Shown piece by piece: positions 52,674 to 60,737 of a DNA stretch of 64,000 nucleotides; position 1 is the first letter of the stretch, and every line of letters begins with the position of its first letter. Position numbers and translations under genes: made by a program. The stretch covers positions 1 through 64,000 of the forward strand of contig JACRDG010000032.1 of NCBI GenBank assembly GCA_016218715.1. The letters are read 5' to 3'. The notes under the pieces were generated by a model. The model saw only the letters and a list, made by a program, of their open reading frames with translations. It searched no databases and was not told where the DNA came from. The DNA is from Desulfomonile tiedjei. GTDB taxonomy: Bacteria > Desulfobacterota > Desulfomonilia > Desulfomonilales > Desulfomonilaceae.

Positions 52674-53663
52674 ATGGGGTCGGAATCCGAATCGGCCGCT
52701 CCCGAAACAGTCATCATTTGTATGCCGGTCTTCAACGATTGGGGACCGGCCATCGAGTTGCTGCGACGCATAGATGCGATAGCTGCTACCTCTCCTCTTT
52801 CGTGGAGAGTGCTGTACGTGGATGACGGTTCGACGCAGCCGCCGCCCGCCCGTCTGAACGCGCCCCTTCGCTCGGTGGCCGACGTCGAGATTCTGCAACT
52901 GCGGACCAACCTGGGCCATCAGAGGGCTATTGCAGTAGGACTCAGTTTCATTCAGCAGAATCGGCCGTGCGACAGCGTGGTTGTCATGGACGCGGACGGA
53001 GAGGACAACCCGGAAGACATCCCCAGGCTGGTCGATGCGGCCCGAAGGAGCGACGCTCCTCGCATCATCTTTGCAAAACGACAGCGGCGCACTGAAGGAC
53101 CTGCATTCCGTTTTTTCTACGGTCTGTTCAAGCTGGTGCATCTTGTCGCTACCTTTCGCAAGGTAGAGGTGGGGAACTTCAGCATTATTCCGTTCGAGCA
53201 TTTGAACCGGCTCGTGGCGGTCCCGGACATCTGGAACCATTACGCTGCGTCGGTGTTCAAGGCGAGAATCCCCTACGGCATGATTCCCATCGATCGAGGA
53301 AGACGGATCCAAGGGAAGTCGAAGATGAAGTTCACATCGTTGGTTTCCCACGGCCTCAGTGCAATATCGGTTTATGCGGAAGAGGTCGCGGTGCGGCTGC
53401 TTCTTGCAACGGGTCTCCTCGGCGTGGCGGTGGTAGCCGGCCTGTTGACGCTCGTAGGCTTCGGCCTGAGTGCCGGTGTTGCCATACCGGGTTGGGTCCT
53501 CATAGCCGCAGCGTGCTTCTGGATCACGCTCCTGCAACTATTCGTCATTTCTACCATATTCGTGTTCGTGGCCCTTCACGGGCGCAGCAATCTCCAGTTC
53601 CTGCCTGTTCGAGACTACAACTATTTTGTACTGAGAGTTCTGACGGTCGCCTTCGATGAATGA
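52674..53663 (+). CDS. GtrB/DPM-like GT2 glycosyltransferase with two C-terminal membrane segments
   Basis: This is a 329-residue protein. The GT-A core shows VIICMPVFNDWGPAIELL near 13, VLYVDDGST near 46, LRTNLGHQRAIAVGL near 82 and VVVMDADGEDNPEDI near 102 with the DXD site. Two hydrophobic segments (about 245-275 and 280-305) end the protein, the layout of polyprenyl-phosphate glycosyltransferases. It should load a sugar onto undecaprenyl phosphate at the cytoplasmic face for the GT-C proteins upstream. It overlaps the methyltransferase by eight bases. Confidence 0.88.
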   Translation: MGSESESAAPETVIICMPVFNDWGPAIELLRRIDAIAATSPLSWRVLYVDDGSTQPPPARLNAPLRSVADVEILQLRTNLGHQRAIAVGLSFIQQNRPCDSVVVMDADGEDNPEDIPRLVDAARRSDAPRIIFAKRQRRTEGPAFRFFYGLFKLVHLVATFRKVEVGNFSIIPFEHLNRLVAVPDIWNHYAASVFKARIPYGMIPIDRGRRIQGKSKMKFTSLVSHGLSAISVYAEEVAVRLLLATGLLGVAVVAGLLTLVGFGLSAGVAIPGWVLIAAACFWITLLQLFVISTIFVFVALHGRSNLQFLPVRDYNYFVLRVLTVAFDE

Positions 53664-54384
53664 ACCTTACCAATACGTGGGGACCGAACTGGATCTCTTC
53701 GAACACGCCACAAATTGGAAGTCGTACATCCCCACCAGGCTGAACAAGTACATCAGAGGCGATGTACTGGAAGTGGGCGCCGGTAAAGGGGCCACGACGC
53801 GCTCTCTCTATCGGGCGGATCTTTCGAGCTGGGTGTGTCTCGAACCGGATGCGGACCTTGCCGAGGAACTGTCCAGGAACCTCCGGGTTTTCGGGATCGA
53901 CGACAAGATCGAAATCATGGTGGGAACCGTGGCTGACATTCCCCCTGACCGGAAGTTCGACTCGATCCTCTACATTGACGTTCTGGAACACATCGAAGAT
54001 GACGCTGCCGAACTGCGTTCCGCCGCGTCTCATCTTCGCCCGAATGGAACGCTCAGCGTGTTGGCGCCGGCGCATCAGTTCCTTTTCAGCGAATTCGACG
54101 CGGCCATCGGACATCACCGGCGCTATGACAGAAACTCGATTCGGCGGATTGTCCCCGAAGGGCTCGTGGAAGAAGAGATCGTCTATCTCGATTCAATGGG
54201 ATTGCTTGCGTCGCTGGGCAATCGTCTCATCCTTCGAAAAGCCATGCCAAACATGACCAACATCATGATTTGGGACCGGGTTTGTATTCCTCTGTCGCGC
54301 GTCCTCGATCCGCTGCTCGGGCGGCGCGTCGGCAAGACCTGCCTTGCCGTATGGCGTAAGACCAAGCTGCAATCCAAAGAGTAA
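53656..54384 (+). CDS. Class I SAM-dependent methyltransferase
   Basis: This is a 242-residue protein starting inside the GT2 gene. Motif I VLEVGAGKGATTRSLY lies near residue 38, the acidic LEPDADLAEEL near 62, SILYIDVLEHIEDDAAELR near 105 and LRPNGTLSVLAPAHQFLFS near 128. It has a C-terminal hydrophobic stretch. Given coupling with a polyprenyl-sugar synthase, a lipid- or sugar-methyltransferase is likely. It is convergent with the isomerase gene, 19 bases away. Confidence 0.84.
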   Translation: MNEPYQYVGTELDLFEHATNWKSYIPTRLNKYIRGDVLEVGAGKGATTRSLYRADLSSWVCLEPDADLAEELSRNLRVFGIDDKIEIMVGTVADIPPDRKFDSILYIDVLEHIEDDAAELRSAASHLRPNGTLSVLAPAHQFLFSEFDAAIGHHRRYDRNSIRRIVPEGLVEEEIVYLDSMGLLASLGNRLILRKAMPNMTNIMIWDRVCIPLSRVLDPLLGRRVGKTCLAVWRKTKLQSKE

Positions 54385-54403
54385 TCTGGGGAGAAACCTT
54401 TTT

Positions 54404-55267
54404 TCAAAATAGTTCTTCCCCGATTACTTCTTTGAAAGCCGCCTGGTGCTTCCAGTTCTGCAGGTATCGGAAGGCTTGCGAGGCTGCTTCCGCCGCGGCA
54501 TGCTCGTACGTGTACAGCTCTACGGTCACGAAGCCGGTGAACCCGATCTCTTGGATGGTGTGCAACACGTCCGGGAGGTCTATGGCACCCTCGCCGAGCA
54601 TCAAATGATGGTGCACGCGCGTCTCGGCAATATCTTCAAGGTGGAAATGGTGCATGATCCCTCGCATGCTGCGGACCAGTTGAGCCGGGTCTTCCCGGAC
54701 ACAGAAGAAATGCCCGACGTCGAAATTGAGGCCGAATACCTCGGGATCGAGTTCCTGAAAGAGTTTCAGGAACTGGTTGCTGTTCTCGATAAGAAGACCC
54801 GGTTCGGGTTCGATGAGTATGCGGACCCCTCGTTCTCTTGCTCGCCCTTCAACCGCATGGAGCCCTTCCCGATAGAGGTATAGCCCTTCTTCCGCGGTCA
54901 TCCCGTCGAGCGGCCCGCCCGGTTCGGTGGAAAGCGTCCGGGCCCCGAGGGCCTCCGCTAAATCGAGGCATCGAAGGGTGTAATCGATGCGTTTGGCCCT
55001 CAGGGCAGGGTCCCTTTCGATCCAGGACGGATGATACGTGTCACCGTCAGCATGGTGCATGAACGCGTTGATGTTCGAGATTTCCAGATTGGCGTCGTCG
55101 AGCGCCGTCCGAATGGCTCTGATATCGCGAGGTGTCAGATGAAGCGGATACGCGTGCGGGACATCCGCCATGATTTCAATCCCCTGGTACCCTGTGGCGG
55201 AGATGATTCTGATGGCTTCCAACAGATCGCATCTCAAAAAGGCATTGGAACTGAAGGCAAACTTCAT
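54404..55267 (-). CDS. Sugar phosphate isomerase/epimerase-type TIM barrel, paralogue 1
   Basis: This is a 287-residue protein of the AP-endonuclease-2/xylose-isomerase-like family. ATG 55267 has AAAGGA upstream; the longer frame to 55381 begins inside the paralogue and is rejected. Metal ligands are seen in RILIEPEPGLLIEN (Glu, near 150), GLNFDVGHFFCV (Asp/His near 187), HFHLEDIAETRVHHHLMLGEG (near 218) and FVTVELYTY (Glu near 250). It is similar throughout to the next gene (NAF, LLEAIERI-like helix, GLLIE, VELYTY). The substrate is unknown; the inositol context suggests a cyclitol or sugar phosphate. Confidence 0.84.
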   Translation of the reverse strand: MKFAFSSNAFLRCDLLEAIRIISATGYQGIEIMADVPHAYPLHLTPRDIRAIRTALDDANLEISNINAFMHHADGDTYHPSWIERDPALRAKRIDYTLRCLDLAEALGARTLSTEPGGPLDGMTAEEGLYLYREGLHAVEGRARERGVRILIEPEPGLLIENSNQFLKLFQELDPEVFGLNFDVGHFFCVREDPAQLVRSMRGIMHHFHLEDIAETRVHHHLMLGEGAIDLPDVLHTIQEIGFTGFVTVELYTYEHAAAEAASQAFRYLQNWKHQAAFKEVIGEELF

Positions 55268-55377
55268 CGCGTTCCTTTCTGTCTCTCCGTGCGCTCCCCA
55301 GAGCGGTTGCCAAGAATAATGTCCGATTGGATGGCCGCCGAATTCATGAAACTGCTTGCTTGGCTGCGGTAATGTCC

Positions 55378-56223
55378 TCACTCATCCAAGGGGAGATTAC
55401 GGAGGTAGTGCAAGGCTTCCGCCCCCGCAGCCTCTGGCCGGTGAGGGTACGTATAGAGTTCCACCGTCGCGAAGCCTGTGTAACCCCGTTCCTCCAGCAT
55501 CTGAAAGAGTCCTATAAAATCCATGTCTCCGGCTCCCGGGATCAGGTGGTAATGTTTGCGAGCCCGAATGTCCTCGATATGGAGGTGAAAGATCTTTGCT
55601 GAAAGGCCGCGGATCACCGTTGCAGGATCCTCTCCCAGGACGTGGCTGTGGCCGAGATCGAGGTTCGCTCCGAGAAAGGGTGAATCCATCGCTTCCAGGA
55701 GCGTGGCGAGTTCCTCGTACCGCTCGATGAGCAAGCCCGGTTCGTACTCGATACCGATGCGAACGGAACGTTCTTTCGCATACGAGAGGACCTCTCCCAC
55801 AGATTCCCGGAGGAAGTCCATGGATTGCTCCGGCTCGCACCCCGGCACGGGCCGTCCCGACGTCACGCTGACGCACCGTGCGGCCAAGGCGTGCGCCAGG
55901 TCGATGCACTTTTTCGTGTAGTCGATCCGCCATCGCCTCGCGGCCGGGTCGGGATTGGCGAGTGACGGCTCGAAAAGTGGTTCCCAGAACTGTCTCCCAT
56001 AGTACCCCATCGCGGTGTTTGCATTGACATTCGCGACCGACAGACTTGTTCGTCGGAGAATCTCTTTCAGCCGATCCACATCGGAGAGTGTTACGGACTC
56101 GGCGTACAGATGGGGGGAATCGGCCAGGAGCTCCACCCCTTCGTACCCCACGGCCGCGATGCGTTCGACCGCCTCAAAGACCGAATGCCTTCCGAACGCG
56201 TTGGTGCTGAAGGAAAACCTCAT
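55378..56223 (-). CDS. Sugar phosphate isomerase/epimerase-type TIM barrel, paralogue 2
   Basis: This is a 281-residue paralogue of the downstream gene. Its start overlaps the stop of the inositol-phosphate synthase in a four-base ATGA. Ligand motifs: IGIEYEPGLLIERYEE near 150, LGANLDLGHSHVLGED near 187, IFHLHIEDIRARKHYHLIPGAGDMDF near 210 and FATVELYTY near 255. Keeping two similar barrels side by side suggests consecutive or alternative steps on related substrates, or a heterodimer. No substrate is assigned. Confidence 0.85.
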   Translation of the reverse strand: MRFSFSTNAFGRHSVFEAVERIAAVGYEGVELLADSPHLYAESVTLSDVDRLKEILRRTSLSVANVNANTAMGYYGRQFWEPLFEPSLANPDPAARRWRIDYTKKCIDLAHALAARCVSVTSGRPVPGCEPEQSMDFLRESVGEVLSYAKERSVRIGIEYEPGLLIERYEELATLLEAMDSPFLGANLDLGHSHVLGEDPATVIRGLSAKIFHLHIEDIRARKHYHLIPGAGDMDFIGLFQMLEERGYTGFATVELYTYPHRPEAAGAEALHYLRNLPLDE

Positions 56224-57449
56224 GACCGCTCCGGTGGCTCAGCCCCGGTCTCCGCTGCTCGGTTCGCGTATTCGACGAGCATACGGAATTGCTCGTACAG
56301 ACGATGTTCATCGACCCCCAGAGGGTCCTTGAAATAACAGGCGAGATGGGGCATGAGCCCCGATTCACCTCGGCTCGTGGCAAACTCCGCCCAGCGGACG
56401 AGATCCAGAATCAGCGGTGCGGCAAGGAGCGAATCGTACCCCTGCCAGACGAACTGGAGCGACATCTTCGCGCCGAGGAACCCTCGAAAGTGGATGAAAT
56501 CCCATGCAGTTTTCTGATCGTGGAGAGACGGGACGTAGTCGATCCGGACGCGGGAATGCGGGGCATACCCAAGAATCTTGGACAGAACAGCGTCTTTGGT
56601 CTGGATCTTGGATTGCCGGTTCTGGGGATGATCGAGGACGCGGCCGTCCATGTTGCCCAGAATGTTGAAGCCTTCCCAACTCATGACGTCCAGATTCCGG
56701 CAGGTGAAAAGAGGGGCCAATGCCGACTTTACGAGGGTTTCTCCCGTCTTGCCGTCATTCCCCATCACCGCCACCCCTTCTCGTTCCGCGAGCCGGACGA
56801 GCGCAGGGAAAAGGGCTCCGCTGGACGGGGTGAAATTGATGTACGGGCATCCCGCTCGGATCGCGGCGTAGGCATAAATCGTGCTCGCACGAACCACCCC
56901 GCTATCGTTCCGGTCGAGGCACCCTTCAAAGAGCGCAAGATCGTGGTGGCACTCCTGCATTTCCAGAGGCGGTTCGGTGGAGGCGAGATTCACGACCACC
57001 ACGTCGCGGAATCCGCCGGACGCCTTGAAATCCTCGAGAAACCCGGTTGCACGCGCTATCTCTTCGCGAAGGGATGTCCGGCACGGGGAAGGGGCGCCGG
57101 CCAGCATGTCGATGGCTTCACCGCAGTTCGTCACGGTTCCCGGGCAAATACTTCGTTCGATTCGGGCAAGTTCCGGTTCCAGTTCATTCAGCATCCCTCG
57201 GTCGATGCACCCGGTCTCACGGGCGATCTCGTGAGCCGACTCGCGCAAGCTGCCCCGGCGAATATCGCATCCTCCGAACTCCATGGTTTCGACTGGAGCG
57301 AGGCCAAGGCCTGCAAATGGTTCCTGTGCGGTGATCATCCCGGTGGAATCGGTCAGCCCTTTTTGCAGGGCGAGCGCTCCAAGGATCACCGTTGCGGAAA
57401 TGGAGCCGAGGGCGCCGATCAACCAGACGCCGATCTTCCTTTCGCACAT
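56220..57449 (-). CDS. Inositol-3-phosphate synthase
   Basis: This is a 409-residue protein making L-myo-inositol 1-phosphate (the D-3-phosphate) from glucose 6-phosphate with bound NAD. GAGGGACAG precedes ATG 57449. VWLIGALGSISATVILGALAL near 8 is the NAD loop, VNLASTEPP near 150, YINFTPSS near 198, VAVMGNDGKTGETLVKSALAP near 228, SWEGFNILGNMDGRVLDHPQNRQSKIQTKD near 258 the core. It heads a three-gene operon with two TIM-barrel isomerases. Such trios sit near Ebo or inositol-lipid clusters in other bacteria, as far as I recall. Confidence 0.92.
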   Translation of the reverse strand: MCERKIGVWLIGALGSISATVILGALALQKGLTDSTGMITAQEPFAGLGLAPVETMEFGGCDIRRGSLRESAHEIARETGCIDRGMLNELEPELARIERSICPGTVTNCGEAIDMLAGAPSPCRTSLREEIARATGFLEDFKASGGFRDVVVVNLASTEPPLEMQECHHDLALFEGCLDRNDSGVVRASTIYAYAAIRAGCPYINFTPSSGALFPALVRLAEREGVAVMGNDGKTGETLVKSALAPLFTCRNLDVMSWEGFNILGNMDGRVLDHPQNRQSKIQTKDAVLSKILGYAPHSRVRIDYVPSLHDQKTAWDFIHFRGFLGAKMSLQFVWQGYDSLLAAPLILDLVRWAEFATSRGESGLMPHLACYFKDPLGVDEHRLYEQFRMLVEYANRAAETGAEPPERS

Positions 57450-57528
57450 TACTGTCCCTCACGGCTTCACGCGGCCTTTCCGCACATCAGCCCAATCGGG
57501 GAGCACGGAGTCCCGCGTAGGTACTGGG

Positions 57529-57668
57529 TTCGCAGAATACGATTTCTTTCCTGGCGTCCCTGCTCCCGGCTTTTCAGTGGGACCGACATCGTGCCGCTCA
57601 TTTGTTGACGGACAAGCGAGATGCCTGTCCCACCAGAGCTTCCCGTCATCCGATACTGAAACTGCGAA
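57529..57668. repeat. Family A palindromic element, copy 6
   Basis: TTCGCAGAATACGATTTC at the left and CTGAAACTGCGAA at the right bound CAGTGGGACCGACATCGTGCCGC and GACAAGCGAGATGCCTGTCCCACC. The element lies in the 390-base gap between the divergent inositol and serine hydrolase genes; nothing else is seen there. Confidence 0.62.
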
Positions 57669-57839
57669 CAGAAGCACCAAGGCATTATGGCATATTTCTG
57701 CGCCCTATGAGTAGAGGGGTGGCGCGAGATTCCTGCCCAGCCTCCTCTGTTCCTCAGTCCTAATGTATTATGGTATGCAACATACCGGACCGCCGGCGGC
57801 ATTGCGTACCCGCATTGCCTCAGGGAGGGGAGAGAGCCT

Positions 57840-58997
57840 ATGATGGCCTCCAAGCGTTCGTTCATGAACCGGTTCAGAGTCGTCGCGGCCTTGGCTGTCG
57901 GCCTCACCGTGATGGGGGGCAGCCGCGCATTGTCCGAGGACCTGTCAGCTCGCGGCTTACTCGACCGGAGCACGATCGCGTCTTACATCCGACCGCTGAT
58001 CGATGACGGCTCGTACACCGGGATCGCCGTGGGGATCGTCAGCCCAATGGGCCGGCAGGCATTCGGGTTCGGCAGCACGAGCCGAGATCGCGGCCGACGA
58101 CCATCAGGAGACACGGTTTACCCACTGGCGTCGATTACCAAGACCTTTACCGGCGTTCTGTTGGCAGACTTCGCCCTGCGAGGGCGCGTGCGCCTGAACG
58201 ATCCCATCGGCAAGTACCTTCCGCGTGGCGTGATCGGGCAGGATAATCCGCTCGCACGTATCACGCTGCTCGATCTGGCCACGCACACGTCGGGACTGCC
58301 CCGGATGCCCACCAATACCGCGACGCGCGGCCGGCAAACCCCTGGACGCCCGTACAGCGTCGCGCAGCTGTACGATTTCCTAACTCACTACCGGCCGGTC
58401 CGCCCGCCCGGCGCGACATTCGAGTATTCCAATATCGGTATTGGGCTGCTGGGACATATTCTCGAGATCGCGGGAAGCACTCCGTACGAAACGATGGTGG
58501 AACGTCGGATTTGTCGCCCGTTGGGGATGGAGAGCACTCGCGTCACCCCGACGACTGCCATGCGTCGCCGCATGGCCCAAGGGTACAACAGGCAGCTGAA
58601 ACCCGTCGGGCTGAAGCCTTTCGACGTGGGGAAGAGTTCCGGCGGCCTCTATTCGACCGCAGACGACATGATGAAGTACCTCGCCGCTAACGTAGGCCTT
58701 TCGGACGCGGGGATCGTGAAGGCACTCCTGGACGCGCAACAACCTCGCCGGAGGGTCCCGGGCAAGGAGAACGCGTTCATGGGGCTCACTTGGCACGTAC
58801 GCAAGCTGCGCGGCCGGGAGATCGTGTCCAAAAACGGCGGAGTGACCGGTTTCCAGAGCTTCACCGCGTTCAGCCGAGCGGATCGGGTCGGCATCGTAGC
58901 CCTTGCCAACGGCAACCCAGGGAACCGAAGCCTCGATGCGGCGGCACGGAGAATCTTCTTGAAGATGCTTTCCGACTCCGAGGCGGTTGGCCGATGA
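57840..58997 (+). CDS. Exported serine hydrolase of the class C beta-lactamase/DD-peptidase family
   Basis: This is a 385-residue protein with AGGGAGGGGAGAGAG before ATG 57840. The N-terminus (MNRFRVVAALAVGLTVMGGSRALSE) is a signal peptide. The catalytic SxxK reads PLASITKTFTG near 97, the second motif YSN in FEYSNIGIGLLGH near 197, and the third HxG/KTG position reads SKNGGVTGF near 335, with KNGG an acceptable variant. Family members act as DD-peptidases, esterases or D-amino-acid hydrolases, mostly not as antibiotic lactamases. Substrate unknown. Confidence 0.86.
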   Translation: MMASKRSFMNRFRVVAALAVGLTVMGGSRALSEDLSARGLLDRSTIASYIRPLIDDGSYTGIAVGIVSPMGRQAFGFGSTSRDRGRRPSGDTVYPLASITKTFTGVLLADFALRGRVRLNDPIGKYLPRGVIGQDNPLARITLLDLATHTSGLPRMPTNTATRGRQTPGRPYSVAQLYDFLTHYRPVRPPGATFEYSNIGIGLLGHILEIAGSTPYETMVERRICRPLGMESTRVTPTTAMRRRMAQGYNRQLKPVGLKPFDVGKSSGGLYSTADDMMKYLAANVGLSDAGIVKALLDAQQPRRRVPGKENAFMGLTWHVRKLRGREIVSKNGGVTGFQSFTAFSRADRVGIVALANGNPGNRSLDAAARRIFLKMLSDSEAVGR

Positions 58998-59169
58998 CTC
59001 CTGCCTCACGGTTTCCAGTGAGGCTGCGGCAGGTTCTTCCCGAGGACACCACCCTCGCCCGAACCATGGCAGTGTTTTTGACAATCCTCTTCGATGCACT
59101 AATCTAATGAAGGACAGGCGGACTCGATGCGGCTCATCCAAGGGCCGGCCGCTGAAGGAGGGAATTGCC

Positions 59170-59391
59170 GTGGAAAATCCAACAGGTGGCTATGAAAGGA
59201 CCGTCGAGGCCATGATCGCCGCGTGGGACACGCAAATAGAAGAGTTGCGGGCGTGTTCGCAAGCAGAATGGTCCCCGAGGAGAGAGAAGTGCCGGGAAAA
59301 GATCGGTGAACTGATTCTGAAGAGAGAAGCGGTCCGTCGAGGTCTGATGCGCTTGGACGAGGAAGGGGACGTGTGCTCCTCGTGCCCGTAG
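59170..59391 (+). CDS. Small helical protein, similar in pattern to coiled-coil stress proteins
   Basis: This is a 73-residue protein. GTG 59170 is chosen because AAGGAGGG lies nine bases before it; the frame is open further upstream. The body (VEAMIAAWDTQIEELRACSQAE, then KIGELILKREAVRRGLMRLDEEG) is charged and heptad-like, as in small Sll1863-type stress proteins. It ends in a CSSC motif. The match is by composition and layout only. Confidence 0.5.
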   Translation: MENPTGGYERTVEAMIAAWDTQIEELRACSQAEWSPRREKCREKIGELILKREAVRRGLMRLDEEGDVCSSCP

Positions 59392-59498
59392 TACGGTGAC
59401 CGAAGGCTGCAAGCCGGCTCCGCTCCAATCGCAGATTGCTTCCGGCAACTGCCGCACTTCCGGTCCGCAGAGGCTCCACTTCACCTTCATGAAGAAGT

Positions 59499-59545
59499 GG
59501 TGCATCATGCACCATGGCAACGTTCATGCGGGTGCATCGTGCATC
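59499..59545. promoter_or_regulatory. Palindromic upstream activator sites for the sigma-54 promoter
   Basis: GGTGCATCATGCACC (59499-59513) is a perfect odd-length palindrome. A second related site, GGTGCATCGTGCATC (59531-59545), is centred 32 bases further, about three helical turns. Both lie about 75-125 bases ahead of the -24/-12 element, the usual distance for bacterial enhancer-binding proteins. Confidence 0.6.
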
Positions 59546-59621
59546 ATTACGCTCAGACCCTCCATGGGGACACCTCGCCGTTAATCCCTTCCCTACAAGC
59601 TTTCCGCCGAAATGAACGCGT

Positions 59622-59637
59622 TGGCACGCGAGTTGCT
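59622..59637 (+). promoter_or_regulatory. Sigma-54 (-24/-12) promoter
   Basis: TGGCACG-CGAG-TTGCT matches the consensus TGGCACGN4TTGCW at every fixed position. It lies 25 bases before the start of the NifX-domain gene at 59662, so transcription would begin about 12 bases before the ATG region. Confidence 0.85.
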
Positions 59638-59661
59638 TCCAGATGGTGGGAGCCGAGGACG

Positions 59662-60078
59662 ATGATCAGGATTGCTATTCCCGAACATCAAGGCCGAATT
59701 GCGCCGGTCTTTGACACATGCCAACGGATTCTCGTTTTCGCCCAGCAGGGTGATGGCGAGGCGGTCGTCACCCGCGAAGACTGGTCCGCAATCTCCCGTC
59801 AGGGACGAGCTATTCGTCTCAAGGAGCTGGGTGTCGAGGTGTTGCTCTGCGGAGGTATCAGTTGCGGGATCGAGGACCAGATTCATCTGCACGGCATCCG
59901 GCTCGTGTCGTGGTTGGCCGGCGATGTGCCGGCGATCCTGACCGCGTTCAGAAAAGGAAGGATCATGAACCCGGAATATGCGATGCCGGGGACGCTCCTC
60001 TGCAGGCAACGCCGGCAGATGCGGCGGCGCAGAAACCACCAGAATCAAAGCGGGAGCGCGAAAGCAAAGGAGAAATAG
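59662..60078 (+). CDS. NifX/NifB-type iron-molybdenum cofactor-binding domain protein with basic tail
   Basis: This is a 138-residue protein, the first gene behind the sigma-54 promoter. The frame opens at 59497, but ATG 59662 has GAGGAC upstream and starts the domain (MIRIAIPEHQGRIAPVFDTCQ). LKELGVEVLLCGGISCGIEDQIHLHGIRLVSWLAG (about 55-90) is the conserved second half. A basic tail (RQRRQMRRRRNHQNQ) ends the protein. Proteins of this domain hold or carry Fe-Mo clusters; in Desulfovibrio one forms part of the orange-protein complex. The basic tail is unusual and might bind nucleic acid or another subunit. Confidence 0.82.
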   Translation: MIRIAIPEHQGRIAPVFDTCQRILVFAQQGDGEAVVTREDWSAISRQGRAIRLKELGVEVLLCGGISCGIEDQIHLHGIRLVSWLAGDVPAILTAFRKGRIMNPEYAMPGTLLCRQRRQMRRRRNHQNQSGSAKAKEK

Positions 60079-60080
60079 TC

Positions 60081-60416
60081 ATGCCAGGGTCTGATAAGAC
60101 AGGACCATTGGGAGCCGGTCCCGGAACCGGTTGGGGTCTAGGTCGTTGCACGGTCGCGGCGAGAAGAGGAATTGCTGCATTGGGAGGAATCCTGCGGGGA
60201 GTCGGTCGCGGAGGTATGCCCCGCGGCGGAGGGAGGGGCCTGTGTTTTGGAGGTGCCCGTTTCCGGGGTGAGTCGAGTCCTTTCCCTGGCGGGCCGTCGG
60301 TGACTCCTGCGAAGGAGGCCGAGATTCTGCGGGCCGAATTGGCTGCTGCCAAGGAACAGTTGGCTGCAATGCAGGTCCGTCTGGAGGAGCTGGAAAAACA
60401 GAACCCGTCCCTGTGA
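60081..60416 (+). CDS. DUF5320-type glycine-rich protein
   Basis: This is a 111-residue protein; AAGGAG precedes ATG 60081, two bases after the NifX-domain gene. MPGSDKTGPLGAGPGTGWGLGRC is the DUF5320 hallmark, followed by a glycine/arginine-rich middle and a C-terminal coiled coil (KEAEILRAELAAAKEQLAAMQVRLEELEKQ). DUF5320 proteins are common beside NifX-domain and Mrp genes in anaerobes. The function is not established; the coiled coil suggests oligomer or complex formation. Confidence 0.78.
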   Translation: MPGSDKTGPLGAGPGTGWGLGRCTVAARRGIAALGGILRGVGRGGMPRGGGRGLCFGGARFRGESSPFPGGPSVTPAKEAEILRAELAAAKEQLAAMQVRLEELEKQNPSL

Positions 60417-60532
60417 GGGTCGGTTTGGGGTCAGTCGGGCATCCGCCGATCGGCGCGATGGGTCAGCAGTCTCCGACGGTTATGCCCGACGGTCCCCTGA
60501 TTTGTTGGGATCAAGTACTCCTTTTCGCAGAT

Positions 60533-60687
60533 TCGGTCCCGCGTTTCGAGGAGCATGGTGGGACAGGCACCTTTCCCGTTCATCGAGAAATGACAGGAAA
60601 GGCGTCTGTCACACCAATACAGCCAGAGAGGCCGCGGCAATGAACGGAAACCGCGTCCCACAGAAATACGCGATCGTGTTTGAGAAA
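60533..60687. repeat. Family A palindromic element, copy 7
   Basis: GGTGGGACAGGCACCTTTCCCG and GACAGGAAAGGCGTCTGTCACACC (60557-60615) are flanked by TTTTCGCAGATTCGGTC and CGATCGTGTTTGAGAAA. It lies between the DUF5320 and Mrp genes and could attenuate or process the transcript there. Confidence 0.65.
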
Positions 60688-60737
60688 CCGAGAACTACGG
60701 AAACCGACTGCACGTGAGAAGGAAGCTAAGCGAAGAC

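Noticed and set aside
56289-57608. 439-residue open frame on the plus strand
   Set aside because: It is antisense to inositol-3-phosphate synthase, which has unmistakable motifs.
57840-58997. Antibiotic beta-lactamase
   Set aside because: Motifs fit the wide class C/DD-peptidase family; nothing specific to resistance enzymes is seen, and the third motif is KNGG.
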